This document shows, one piece after another, positions 14,265 through 21,285 of a stretch of DNA of 29,647 nt (positions are counted from its first letter, which is position 1; the number at the start of each line of letters is the position of its first letter). The notes below the pieces were generated by a model, which was given only the letters and a program-made list of their open reading frames with translations, had not been told where the DNA came from and made no database searches. The stretch comes from Pseudomonadota bacterium (GTDB lineage Bacteria > Pseudomonadota > Gammaproteobacteria > Burkholderiales > Burkholderiaceae_E). The stretch lies in contig JAEWGX010000099.1 in NCBI GenBank assembly GCA_023388075.1, positions 1 through 29,647 on the forward strand, given 5' to 3'. Both the position numbers and the translations under genes were made by a program.

Positions 14265-14909
14265 ATGTCCATCTCCAATACGAGAGAGCAGGGCGGTCTC
14301 CCGAGGGTGCGTCGGCGGATGACGCGTTCGGAGCGCTATCGCCAGCTGATCCAGGTCGCCTGGAAGCTGGTGCGGGAAGAGGGCTCGGACGCGCTGACCC
14401 TGGGTCGGCTTGCGGAGCGCTCGGATGTGGCCAAGCCCGTCGTCTATGACCACTTCGCCACCCGGGCGGATCTGCTGGCTGCCCTCTATCGCGAGTTCGA
14501 CTCCCGCCAGACCGCGGCGATGGCGCGGGCGCTGGCTTCAAGTGAGGCGACGCTGCCAAGCCGGGCCGCGGTGATCGCTTCGGCGTACGTCGACTGCGCG
14601 TTGGGGCAGGGCCGCGAGATCTCCGGCGTGATCGCGGCCTTGGCCGGCTCGCCGGAGCTCGAGCAGGTCAGGCGCGACTGCGAGGTCGAGTTCGCGCAGC
14701 AGTGCCGCGCGGCGCTCGCGCCGTTCGCCCCTGGCCGCAGGATCTCGCCGGCCGGCCTCTGGGCGTTCCTCGGTGCCGCCGAAGCGTTGTCCTACGCGGC
14801 GTTGAACGGCGATATCAGCGCGCGCCAGGCCAAGAACGAGCTCTCGGAAACCATCGTGGCGATGGTCATGAGGCAGACGCGGCCGGGGAGGTCGCGGTCA
14901 AGCGGCTGA
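14265..14909 (+). CDS. TetR-family transcriptional regulator
   Basis: A 214-residue TetR/AcrR regulator. The DNA-binding domain is at residues ~20-70: R-S-E-R-Y-R-Q-L-I-Q-V-A-W-K, then L-T-L-G-R-L-A-E-R-S-D-V-A-K-P-V-V-Y-D-H-F with the usual L-x-A-L-Y-R-E-F end. The rest is an alanine-rich helical ligand-binding domain. It presumably represses the divergent quinone reductase gene, and itself, through the palindromes at 14216-14243, releasing DNA on binding a quinone or electrophile. ATG 14265 was chosen because it lies just after those operators; the frame is open further upstream, but only through the promoter and the antisense of the reductase gene. A hotdog protein gene follows after 12 nt and may be co-transcribed. 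Confidence 0.92.
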   Translation: MSISNTREQGGLPRVRRRMTRSERYRQLIQVAWKLVREEGSDALTLGRLAERSDVAKPVVYDHFATRADLLAALYREFDSRQTAAMARALASSEATLPSRAAVIASAYVDCALGQGREISGVIAALAGSPELEQVRRDCEVEFAQQCRAALAPFAPGRRISPAGLWAFLGAAEALSYAALNGDISARQAKNELSETIVAMVMRQTRPGRSRSSG

Positions 14910-14921
14910 CGCAGGAACGCG

Positions 14922-15680
14922 ATGCGCATCGAGCAGCTCGAGATCTCCGAGCGATTCTGCGGTCCACCGGGCATCGGCAACGGTGGCTACGTCTGCGGTC
15001 GGGGGGCCTCGCATCTGGGACCGTCGGTCGCAGTGCGGCTCAAGGCGCCGGCACCGCTGGACACGCCGCTGAGACTCGAAGTCGCGTCCGAGCAGGCGCG
15101 GCTGCTGCACGGGGACCGCCTGATCGCCGAGGCAGGACCGGCCACGCTCGACCTGTCGGCGCCCGAACCGGTGAGTCTCGACGACGCGACGGAGGCCGTC
15201 GGGCGCTACCTCGGCTTCACGGCGCATGCATTTCCCCGCTGCTTCGTCTGCGGACCCCAGCGCGAGCCAGGCGATGGATTGCGCATATTCCCCGGTCCGA
15301 TCGAAGCGCGATCGCTCGTTGCCGCTCCCTGGGTGCCCGACGCGTCATTGGCGGACGGCGACGGAAGCGTGCGGCCGGAGTTCCTGTGGGCGGCGCTCGA
15401 CTGCAGCGGCGGATTCGCAGTCCTCCCGGTGCCCGAAGGCAAGGCCATCGTGCTCGGCGAGCTGACGGTGCAGCTCGACGCAGCGATCGCGCAAGGGGAG
15501 CAGTGCACGGTCGTCGGCTGGTCGCTTGGAACCGAGGGGCGCAAGCGGCGCGCCGGCTCCGCCGTCTACGATTCCGGGGGCAAGCCGATTGCGGTGGGGC
15601 AGGCAACCTGGATCGAGGTCGATCAGAGTGCGTTCACTTCGCCCGACCGAGCCCACGAGGGCATGAATGGCCGTGGGTGA
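14922..15680 (+). CDS. Hotdog-fold thioesterase-like protein
   Basis: A 252-residue protein that looks like a hotdog-fold acyl-CoA thioesterase/hydratase relative: N-terminal G-P-P-G-I-G-N-G-G-Y-V-C-G, mid-protein F-P-R-C-F-V-C-G-P followed by G-D-G-L-R-I-F-P-G, then W-A-A-L-D-C-S-G-G-F near residue 160 and a final strand A-V-G-Q-A-T-W-I. The C-F-V-C-G-P motif and the A-L-D-C-x-G-G helix are recurrent in uncharacterised hotdog proteins. Substrate is unknown. It starts 12 nt after the TetR stop with A-G-G-A-A 7 nt upstream, so it probably belongs to that operon. Function is assigned at fold level only. Confidence 0.75.
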   Translation: MRIEQLEISERFCGPPGIGNGGYVCGRGASHLGPSVAVRLKAPAPLDTPLRLEVASEQARLLHGDRLIAEAGPATLDLSAPEPVSLDDATEAVGRYLGFTAHAFPRCFVCGPQREPGDGLRIFPGPIEARSLVAAPWVPDASLADGDGSVRPEFLWAALDCSGGFAVLPVPEGKAIVLGELTVQLDAAIAQGEQCTVVGWSLGTEGRKRRAGSAVYDSGGKPIAVGQATWIEVDQSAFTSPDRAHEGMNGRG

Positions 15681-15766
15681 GGATCGGAGACTGGTCCACG
15701 GTGACGATCCCGGGTGTTCCGAACCTGGGGATCACCCATGACGAACTCTGAGCGTAGCCTGCTGCG

Positions 15767-17182
15767 TCAGAATTCCAGGCGGGTTAACTCCTGCGCGCAC
15801 TCCAAGCCGTCGTAGGTGAACGACTCAAACGAGCTAGAACCTGTCGTCAATCCCGGCAAGGACATCCATCTCACGCGCCAGGGGAGGACTTGGCACAGCG
15901 TCGGGGCATCAACGAAGTAGGTCTCGAGGTTCATGACCGGATTTGCCCTAATGAAGTTTTCCCCAAGCGAACTGCTTGCCCGATCGAAGAAGTTCGCCCA
16001 GCTGGAGAAGAGTGCTGGGTCGTTCGGGAATGGCTTCGGAACAACCACTTCACTGGTACCTTGAGGCCCTTGAATCGTGGCAGTAATCGAGCCGCTGTCC
16101 TGGCTATAGGAGATGCGAGTCCGAACAAGCTCGCCTGGCATCGCATTGACTAGCGGGCCAGTTTGTGCGTACAGCGATCCATCCTCAGACTGCCAGAAGT
16201 ACTGGGCTTGGACCTTCCAGGTGGACTCATAGGTCCATGTAGGACGGAACTGCTCGTCGTTCCCAGAGAGGACATGCCCAACGACTAGTTGCGGAACTAT
16301 CTGGTTGAATCGATACCCCGAGATCCGAGCCGATGCTTCGGGAGCTCGTGAACCATACGCGTCAAAATCGACGTCCCCCCATAGGTAAAAAACCCCCCTT
16401 GATGGAGACCACCCCTCGCCAGATGGAAGTGGTGGTACCAGAAACGCGTACTCCAGCACCCAGTCCTTAAGAGGAAGGACATGCAATCCGTCCGGGCGAG
16501 AACGCTGTGCTCGCGAAGCGACACCGACCCGATAGGCGGGATTCTCGCCCCGATCCGGAACTGCGAGGATCTGGGTACTACTTGAAGAGCCTAACCTGCC
16601 GTCATTCACAGACAGCACCGCTGTATAGGCGCCAGGGACGTCTGCGACAAAGGAGGGTGAAGCGCCATTCGAGCCTTCTAGCAGGGCTCGACTCCCGTCG
16701 GGCCCAAGCAGGGTCCAGCTATAGGTCAGTGAGTCGCCATCCGCGTCCCAGCTAGCGCTGCCGTTGAGCATTGTCCTGCGATTGACCGTCACGGTCGCTA
16801 CCGGCCCGGCATTCGCAATCGGCGCCGAGTTGAGCGCGGGTGGCGGTGAGTCTAGTGGAGGATCGCCAGGGGGCAAGCTGCCTGGAGGAGGCGGCGGCTG
16901 TACTGGGGGCGGAATGGGGCTCGGTTGAGGTATCGTTTCTGGCGCTGGCTCAGGGGGCGCAGCCGGAAGTTCAGGGGCCGGCGAGGGCGGCTTCGGCCCG
17001 GATGGAGGATCGCCGACGGGAATTTCGCCGGGCTGTGGTGGAGGGGGCTCCGGTGTCGGCGCTGCTGAAGTGGGTGGCGGTGGCGTCGGACTAGCCGCTA
17101 CCGTCGTGTCGCTCGACCCTCCGCTCCCACATCCGACAAGCAGAATCGTTGCAACGGATGCGGCAGCGAAACGAGGGCGCAT
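15767..17182 (-). CDS. PKD-domain lipoprotein with proline-rich linker
   Basis: From ATG 17182 this is a 471-residue secreted lipoprotein: signal peptide with lipobox L-V-G-C (C18), then a proline-rich spacer at residues ~31-117, a PKD/K319-type domain at ~120-208 (P-I-A-N-A-G, G-S-A-S-W-D-A-D-G-D, Y-S-W-T-L) and a C-terminal domain of ~260 residues I do not recognise. PKD domains mediate extracellular carbohydrate or protein binding. An alternative start at 17236 has a better ribosome site (G-G-G-A-A-G, 9 nt) but puts 18 extra residues before the lipoprotein signal. The gene has visibly lower GC and more mixed codon endings than its neighbours, suggesting acquisition. It stands alone, converging on the hotdog gene. 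Confidence 0.8.
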   Translation of the reverse strand: MRPRFAAASVATILLVGCGSGGSSDTTVAASPTPPPPTSAAPTPEPPPPQPGEIPVGDPPSGPKPPSPAPELPAAPPEPAPETIPQPSPIPPPVQPPPPPGSLPPGDPPLDSPPPALNSAPIANAGPVATVTVNRRTMLNGSASWDADGDSLTYSWTLLGPDGSRALLEGSNGASPSFVADVPGAYTAVLSVNDGRLGSSSSTQILAVPDRGENPAYRVGVASRAQRSRPDGLHVLPLKDWVLEYAFLVPPLPSGEGWSPSRGVFYLWGDVDFDAYGSRAPEASARISGYRFNQIVPQLVVGHVLSGNDEQFRPTWTYESTWKVQAQYFWQSEDGSLYAQTGPLVNAMPGELVRTRISYSQDSGSITATIQGPQGTSEVVVPKPFPNDPALFSSWANFFDRASSSLGENFIRANPVMNLETYFVDAPTLCQVLPWRVRWMSLPGLTTGSSSFESFTYDGLECAQELTRLEF

Positions 17183-17699
17183 TGAACAGATCGCAAAAAA
17201 GGTGAGTCTCGGCAGCATGCGGCGCAGCGGCTGCATAGTAGCCAACTTCCCTTGGGAACCAGACCTTCATAGCGCAAGTGTCCATTCTTGACAGTCCATC
17301 CGACGGAACCAAGATCGTTACGCGTGAAGAGTCGTCCGGAGGAAGGCGACGCCAAGGCACCCCTCGCCAATCAGGTCGAGCTGTCCTGCAAGCCGTGTCC
17401 GAAGGGAAGGCGGCGCCGGACATGGGAAAGCAGATCATCGAGACGGTCGGCGCGCTCGGTGCGATTCGTCAGGCTGGTGAGTTTGAACGCCGCTCGGCGG
17501 CACTGGAGGCGAGGAAGATATGACAGCGCTGCGACCTGGTTCAAGGTCTGAAGCCCGAGCGACCGGCATGGCTGGTCGACGACATGATTCGCGGGAAGCT
17601 CGACGGCGGGCGAATTCAGTTCACCCTTGTCGGTCGAGCGAGATCGGGAGGCGCAGCAGCCTCGTGAATACAGGTGCCTGTATTGCTTCCAGAAACTGA
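17183..17699. other. Gene-poor stretch with a broken ORF
   Basis: About 500 nt between the lipoprotein and the element end. On the plus strand one frame from 17278 (or ATG 17422) to 17667 is protein-like but interrupted by an in-frame TGA at 17521-17523. Before it the translation reads Q-I-I-E-T-V-G-A-L-G-A-I-R-Q, and after it P-A-W-L-V-D-D-M-I-R-G-K-L-D-G-G-R-I-Q-F. This looks like a decayed gene of unrecognised family. The rest shows no gene I can support. Confidence 0.35.
17667..17684. repeat. 18-bp palindrome next to the attachment site
   Basis: AATACAGG-TG-CCTGTATT has perfect 8-bp arms. With only 2 nt between arms it is a poor RNA hairpin and more likely a protein-binding dyad. It lies 15 nt outside the tRNA-Asn fragment, on the chromosomal side of the element end. 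Confidence 0.6.
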
Positions 17700-17746
17700 T
17701 GGCTCCCCGACCTGGACTCGAACCAGGGACCTGCGGATTAACAGTC
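17700..17746 (-). other. Attachment site: 3' fragment of tRNA-Asn (anticodon loop to CCA)
   Basis: Read on the minus strand this is the last ~47 nt of a tRNA-Asn: the anticodon loop C-T-G-T-T-A-A with anticodon GTT, the 3' anticodon strand TCCGC, variable loop, T arm with GGTTCGAGTCC, acceptor strand TCGGGGA, discriminator G and encoded CCA. Similarity stops just 5' of the anticodon loop (29-31 positions do not pair), and no matching 5' half (which would read TCGGGGA on the plus strand) follows. A truncated tRNA end right beside an integrase gene is the standard mark of an att site, here with crossover in the anticodon stem-loop. The intact tRNA copy should lie at the far end of the element, outside the window. 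Confidence 0.85.
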
Positions 17747-17800
17747 ATCATGCACTTCTGGGCAACACAGGAGAAAACGCAAAGAAATCAACAACATGAG

Positions 17801-17829
17801 TTGACACCATAGGGGGCGATTCGTACACT
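17801..17829 (+). promoter_or_regulatory. Sigma-70 promoter for the integrase gene
   Basis: TTGACA at 17801-17806, a 17-bp spacer, and TACACT at 17824-17829. This is a near-consensus promoter; the predicted transcript starts about 28 nt before the integrase ATG. Confidence 0.75.
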
Positions 17830-17840
17830 TTTCAGCACCA

Positions 17841-17861
17841 TACGGCTACGGTACGGCTACG
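17841..17861 (+). repeat. Direct repeat in the integrase leader
   Basis: TACGGCTACG occurs at 17841-17850 and again at 17852-17861, an 11-bp period, between the predicted transcription start and the integrase ATG at 17865. The spacing of one helical turn suggests a repressor, excisionase or integrase arm site. There is no clear Shine-Dalgarno sequence in the same leader, so occupancy of the repeats could control integrase expression. Confidence 0.6.
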
Positions 17862-17864
17862 CAA

Positions 17865-19169
17865 ATGGCGACTACCTCCGCGCTCAGCTCCTCGACCATC
17901 GAACGCGTCCGACCGGATCCGAAGCGCGACGTCTGGCTCACCGACCTGGGGCGCCGAGGGGAGGGGCGGTTGGTCGTCCGCGTGATGCCCGCTGGCAGCC
18001 GTGTCTTCTACTTCCGCACGACGAACGCGGAGGGCAAGCGCGAGCTGATCCGCATCGGCGACTACGTCCGCGCAGCAGGCGATGCTGCCGCGAGCTTCAC
18101 TCTGCGCCAGGCGCGTGACCACGTCGCCCAGCTGCGGGTCAGGCATCGCGAGGACCGCAACGTGAAGGATCGCCTGACCGCGGAGCGCCGGCAGCGTGAG
18201 TTGCTGTCGGGGAAGTCGCCCAAGGACCAGACCTTCTCGGCGCTCCTCGAGGCCTACACGGCCAGACTAGAAGCGCGCGGTGCCAAGTCGGCCAGAGAGG
18301 TACGCTCGGCGTTCAGGCCCAGCCTGTACATCCCGCAGTGGATGCTCGACACCCGCGCGTCGCTGATCACCCGGGACCACCTGGTGGCGATCCTGCGGCC
18401 TCTGGTGAAGGCAGGGAAGCGTCGCCAGGCGGCTAAGATCCGGTCGTTCGTTCGAGCGGCTTTCGCCCAAGCGATGCGTGCCAACGTCGATGCCGCGACC
18501 GATGGTACCGACTTCGGGCTGACCAGGGACCCATCCATCCACATCGCGCAGATCGAGGGTCATACGACGCCCGGGCACCGCGCGCTCGACACCGCCGAGT
18601 TGGCAGCGTGGATCCGCACGGTGGAGGACATGCCAGAGGGACCTGTGCGAGACGCGCTGCTCCTGTGCGTTTGGCTTGGCGGCCAGCGGCCGACGCAGTT
18701 GCTCCGGGTTCGCGTCATCGACGTCGACCTGGACGAAAGCTCGATCACGCTCAGCGATCCGAAGGGAAGGCGCAAGACGGCGCGCCGATGGGCCCTACCG
18801 CTGACAGCCACGGCCAAGGTGATCGTCGAGCGCTCAATCAAGCGCGCCGGCGATTCACAGTGGCTGTTCGCAAACGCCCAGGGAGTCGCCACGGTGCCGG
18901 ATACGCTGAGCGTCGCAGCTCGACCGCTCATCGCGAAATTGGTCGCGGACGGAGGGGTGCGGGCGGCGTTTCGCCTTGGCGACGTCCGCCGAAGTGTCGA
19001 GACCCGGCTGCAAGCCCTGGGCGTCTCGCGCGACGTGCGCGGATACCTGGCGTCGCACGGCATGGGCGGCGTCCAGGCAGCGCACTATGAGCGGTACGAG
19101 TACCAGCAGGAGGTCCGCGCCGCCTTGCAGGCGCTATCCGACTGGATCGACTCCGTCACGTTGGGCTAA
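17865..19169 (+). CDS. int: Tyrosine recombinase (P4-type integrase)
   Basis: A 434-residue integrase that catalyses insertion at tRNA-Asn. The N-terminal DUF4102-like/arm-binding part (R-V-F-Y-F-R-T-T-N-A-E-G-K-R, I-G-D-Y) is followed by a core-binding domain and the catalytic domain. Catalytic residues visible are R275 (L-G-G-Q-R-P-T-Q-L), R375 (G-D-V-R-R-S) and H398 (L-A-S-H-G), with the nucleophile Y408 (A-A-H-Y-E-R). The box II histidine that usually precedes R375 by three residues appears to be G372. Length fits P4-family integrases. It lies immediately inside the att site, transcribed inward from its own promoter, as expected. Confidence 0.93.
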   Translation: MATTSALSSSTIERVRPDPKRDVWLTDLGRRGEGRLVVRVMPAGSRVFYFRTTNAEGKRELIRIGDYVRAAGDAAASFTLRQARDHVAQLRVRHREDRNVKDRLTAERRQRELLSGKSPKDQTFSALLEAYTARLEARGAKSAREVRSAFRPSLYIPQWMLDTRASLITRDHLVAILRPLVKAGKRRQAAKIRSFVRAAFAQAMRANVDAATDGTDFGLTRDPSIHIAQIEGHTTPGHRALDTAELAAWIRTVEDMPEGPVRDALLLCVWLGGQRPTQLLRVRVIDVDLDESSITLSDPKGRRKTARRWALPLTATAKVIVERSIKRAGDSQWLFANAQGVATVPDTLSVAARPLIAKLVADGGVRAAFRLGDVRRSVETRLQALGVSRDVRGYLASHGMGGVQAAHYERYEYQQEVRAALQALSDWIDSVTLG

Positions 19170-19259
19170 AGCGAACTGGATCGACCTAGGAGCAATCAGG
19201 CTCGGCGACCGGTGACTTGGCACCTCCGGGTTGCTCATGCCTGACCTCGCGCCAGCAGC

Positions 19260-20831
19260 TTATCGAATCCGCCGCGGGTCACGCGGTCCGCCTACCAGGT
19301 AGTAGTGGTCTGGAAGGCGGGCCAAGCCGTGCAACCACCTCTCTTCGCGGTCCAGCCGCGGCGAAAGCATCCTGAAGATCGCGCGCACCATCTCGGCTTG
19401 CACCACCTCGCCGGGCTCGGCTGGATTAGGCTCCTGGGTCATCTTCTTCACCAGGTCGATCATCTGGACCTGCTCGGATTTCGTCAGCTCGACAGGATAG
19501 GGATGCGCTTCGAGCATCCGGCGGACCAGGCGCATGGCACTCCGGTGCTTCACGGGGACGAGAGGAGGAAAGCCAGGGGCCGGAGGACCGACGAACGCGG
19601 CAGGGGGGCCGATCCCGTCGACCTCCGGCACCTGGACCGGCCCGACCAGCCAGTGGCCCTCATCAGTGCTCTCGAAGACGATCCCGTGGCTCAGGTCCGC
19701 TTCCTGCCTCTCCTCGATGATGTCATCGGCTGAAGGGATTTCGTCGAACAGTGGGAGCCCGGAGTCCGCCAGTCGCTCGATCGACTTCTGCCGCAAGTGG
19801 GTCGCGTCAGCGCGCATCTCCGCGATCAGATCGGCCCGCTTTTCGCGCTCTTCGTCAGGGATGATCCTGCCGACATGCGCGAGCCTCGCGTAGCCTCGGG
19901 GCACGAGAGGATTCCCGTCGTCGTCGAGTCCCACGTCAGCAGGGTCGTCCTCGTGGTCGTCAATCTGAGCGCGCGTGCGGGCCATCCTCGAAGACGACAG
20001 GCCGCGGTCCTCCCATCCGAGCATGAACGTCTGCCGCTTGGCTCGCTTCATCCTGGCCGTCTGGCCGGACTTCGTCTTCTCGCTCTTCGTCTTGACCAAC
20101 CGGTCTGTGAGTTCGGGACCGAGAGCGGCATCGTCGTCAGGCTGCCAGATCGTGGGATCGAAGTCCGCCCGCTCGATCCCGGCTTCGCTCACCCGCCAAC
20201 GGGGGTCTCTCGCCTCCCGGCGTACCTGCTTGAGCGCTAGCACATACTCGCGCTTGCGCCTGAAGATGGAGTGCTCGGTGGGGAAAGTGCGCTCCCAGTC
20301 GGGCATCCCGCACTCGAACTCATCCGCGTCTAGCTCGTAGACCTTCTCCATCGCCTTATCGAGTGCTTCGCGGAATCCGCCGGAATCGAGCCACCTTTCG
20401 ATCTCCTCATCGAGCCTCTCGCAGTCGTAAGCCCGGACCTCGTACGGAAGCGCCCAGTCCCGCCACGCTTCCTTGGTCAGTGCGTAGATGTCGGTGAAGG
20501 AGGACCGGGGATCCTCTTTCAGGCTGCGATCCTCGTCGCCCGCGTCGAACAGGATCTCCGGCTGGTGCCGCTCGCGATCGCGGTCTACTAGATCGGCTAG
20601 AGGCTGCTCGTCGAAGTTGTCTGGGCCGTCGGGGTCGCAGAAAGGCTCGTTCGCCTCGAAGACCTCGTCGCATGTCGACGTCACGCCGATGTCATCGGGC
20701 GGCTCGAACCCGCTACCGTCGTCCTCGTCGGCCAGCAGGTCGGCTATCTCCTGGTCGCGATCGTCCATCTCCGGCTCCTCCGGATCCTGATCCAGGTCGT
20801 CGACCAGCGACGGGTCGTCCGCGGGCTTCAC
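19260..20831 (-). CDS. Very acidic 523-residue protein of unknown function
   Basis: I do not recognise this family. From GTG 20831 it encodes 523 residues. The first ~120 are extremely rich in Asp and Glu (for example D-D-L-D-Q-D-P-E-E-P-E and L-A-D-E-D-D-G-S), then a more mixed helical region, a lysine-rich patch (K-T-K-S-E-K-T-K-S-G-Q-T-A-R-M-K-R-A-K-R near the middle), a proline-rich segment (A-F-V-G-P-P-A-P-G-F-P-P) and a helical C-terminus. No membrane segment or signal is seen. GTGA overlaps the repressor stop, so the two are made together. The acidic N-terminus could mimic DNA or act as a chaperone-like tail, but that is only inference. It converges on int with 90 nt between stops. Confidence 0.75.
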   Translation of the reverse strand: MKPADDPSLVDDLDQDPEEPEMDDRDQEIADLLADEDDGSGFEPPDDIGVTSTCDEVFEANEPFCDPDGPDNFDEQPLADLVDRDRERHQPEILFDAGDEDRSLKEDPRSSFTDIYALTKEAWRDWALPYEVRAYDCERLDEEIERWLDSGGFREALDKAMEKVYELDADEFECGMPDWERTFPTEHSIFRRKREYVLALKQVRREARDPRWRVSEAGIERADFDPTIWQPDDDAALGPELTDRLVKTKSEKTKSGQTARMKRAKRQTFMLGWEDRGLSSSRMARTRAQIDDHEDDPADVGLDDDGNPLVPRGYARLAHVGRIIPDEEREKRADLIAEMRADATHLRQKSIERLADSGLPLFDEIPSADDIIEERQEADLSHGIVFESTDEGHWLVGPVQVPEVDGIGPPAAFVGPPAPGFPPLVPVKHRSAMRLVRRMLEAHPYPVELTKSEQVQMIDLVKKMTQEPNPAEPGEVVQAEMVRAIFRMLSPRLDREERWLHGLARLPDHYYLVGGPRDPRRIR

Positions 20832-20992
20832 GGCTGCGACCCCCGAGCGCGTGCGGCAAGCCAGGCCGCGATCGCGTTCCTGATCAGCTCGCTTCGGCTG
20901 ATCCCGGTCTGCTCCTGGATCTGCGCTAGCTGGGCAAGCATGACCTTCGGCAGATAGATCTGGACCCGGTCGTTCGTCTCTGAAGCCATCAT
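20828..20992 (-). CDS. Ribbon-helix-helix DNA-binding protein (CopG/Arc type)
   Basis: A 54-residue protein with a classical RHH fold: strand D-R-V-Q-I-Y-L-P, helix 1 K-V-M-L-A-Q-L-A-Q-I-Q-E-Q-T-G, turn I-S-R-S-E-L and helix 2 I-R-N-A-I-A-A-W-L-A. RHH dimers bind short operators in the DNA major groove and often autoregulate. Two adjacent ATG codons (20992 and 20989) follow A-A-G-G-G-G by 5 and 8 nt; either may start. It is the first gene leftward from the element's central control region and overlaps the acidic-protein gene (GTGA), a layout reminiscent of repressor-effector or antitoxin-toxin pairs. Confidence 0.85.
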   Translation of the reverse strand: MMASETNDRVQIYLPKVMLAQLAQIQEQTGISRSELIRNAIAAWLAARARGSQP

Positions 20993-21240
20993 CGATCCCC
21001 TTACGGCAGCCCGCAGGCCGCCCCGTAGCATGGCTAACGTACACCAATGTCCGTCAGGGTATCGCCTCCTGGCCTAGCGTGTTGTGACCTAGAGCGCAGT
21101 TAACAGAATTCACGTTACCCAGGCCGCGGATCGGCTCGAACCGTTAATTCTGACGGTTCGGACATGCCGCAATTACTAGGAGGGGGGCGATTTTCTCCCT
21201 CGATCGACACCGCGGGTGGTCCGCGAACAAGGAGCCGATC
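20993..21240. promoter_or_regulatory. Central divergent control region of the element
   Basis: A 248-bp intergenic region between the leftward repressor operon and the rightward replication operon. It contains a perfect inverted repeat CGAACCGT (21137-21144) / ACGGTTCG (21153-21160) with 8 nt between arms. It also holds a CAGAATT (21104-21110) / AATTCTG (21146-21152) pair in opposite orientation, the second copy lying inside the loop of the first dyad. It is A/T-richer than the flanking genes. These are likely operators for the RHH protein or a phage activator. Promoter boxes cannot be placed confidently. Confidence 0.6.
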
Positions 21241-21285
21241 ATGACAAATACCAGGATGTCCGCCGCCGAGAGGCGCGCATTGTGA
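21241..21285 (+). CDS. 14-residue leader ORF of the replication operon
   Basis: ATG 21241 has the best ribosome site in the region (A-A-G-G-A-G at 21229-21234, 6 nt before ATG) yet opens only 14 codons: M-T-N-T-R-M-S-A-A-E-R-R-A-L, then TGA at 21283-21285. That stop overlaps the GTG start of the next gene as GTGA, the same junction style as elsewhere in the element. It may be a leader peptide that couples translation of the next gene, or the N-terminus of that gene displaced by a frameshift. Confidence 0.45.
   Translation: MTNTRMSAAERRAL

Noticed and set aside
17627..17812. Short plus-strand ORF with P-G-L-E-P-G-T-C-G-L-T-V
   Set aside because: This peptide is the well-known false translation of a tRNA 3' end; the DNA is the tRNA-Asn fragment.
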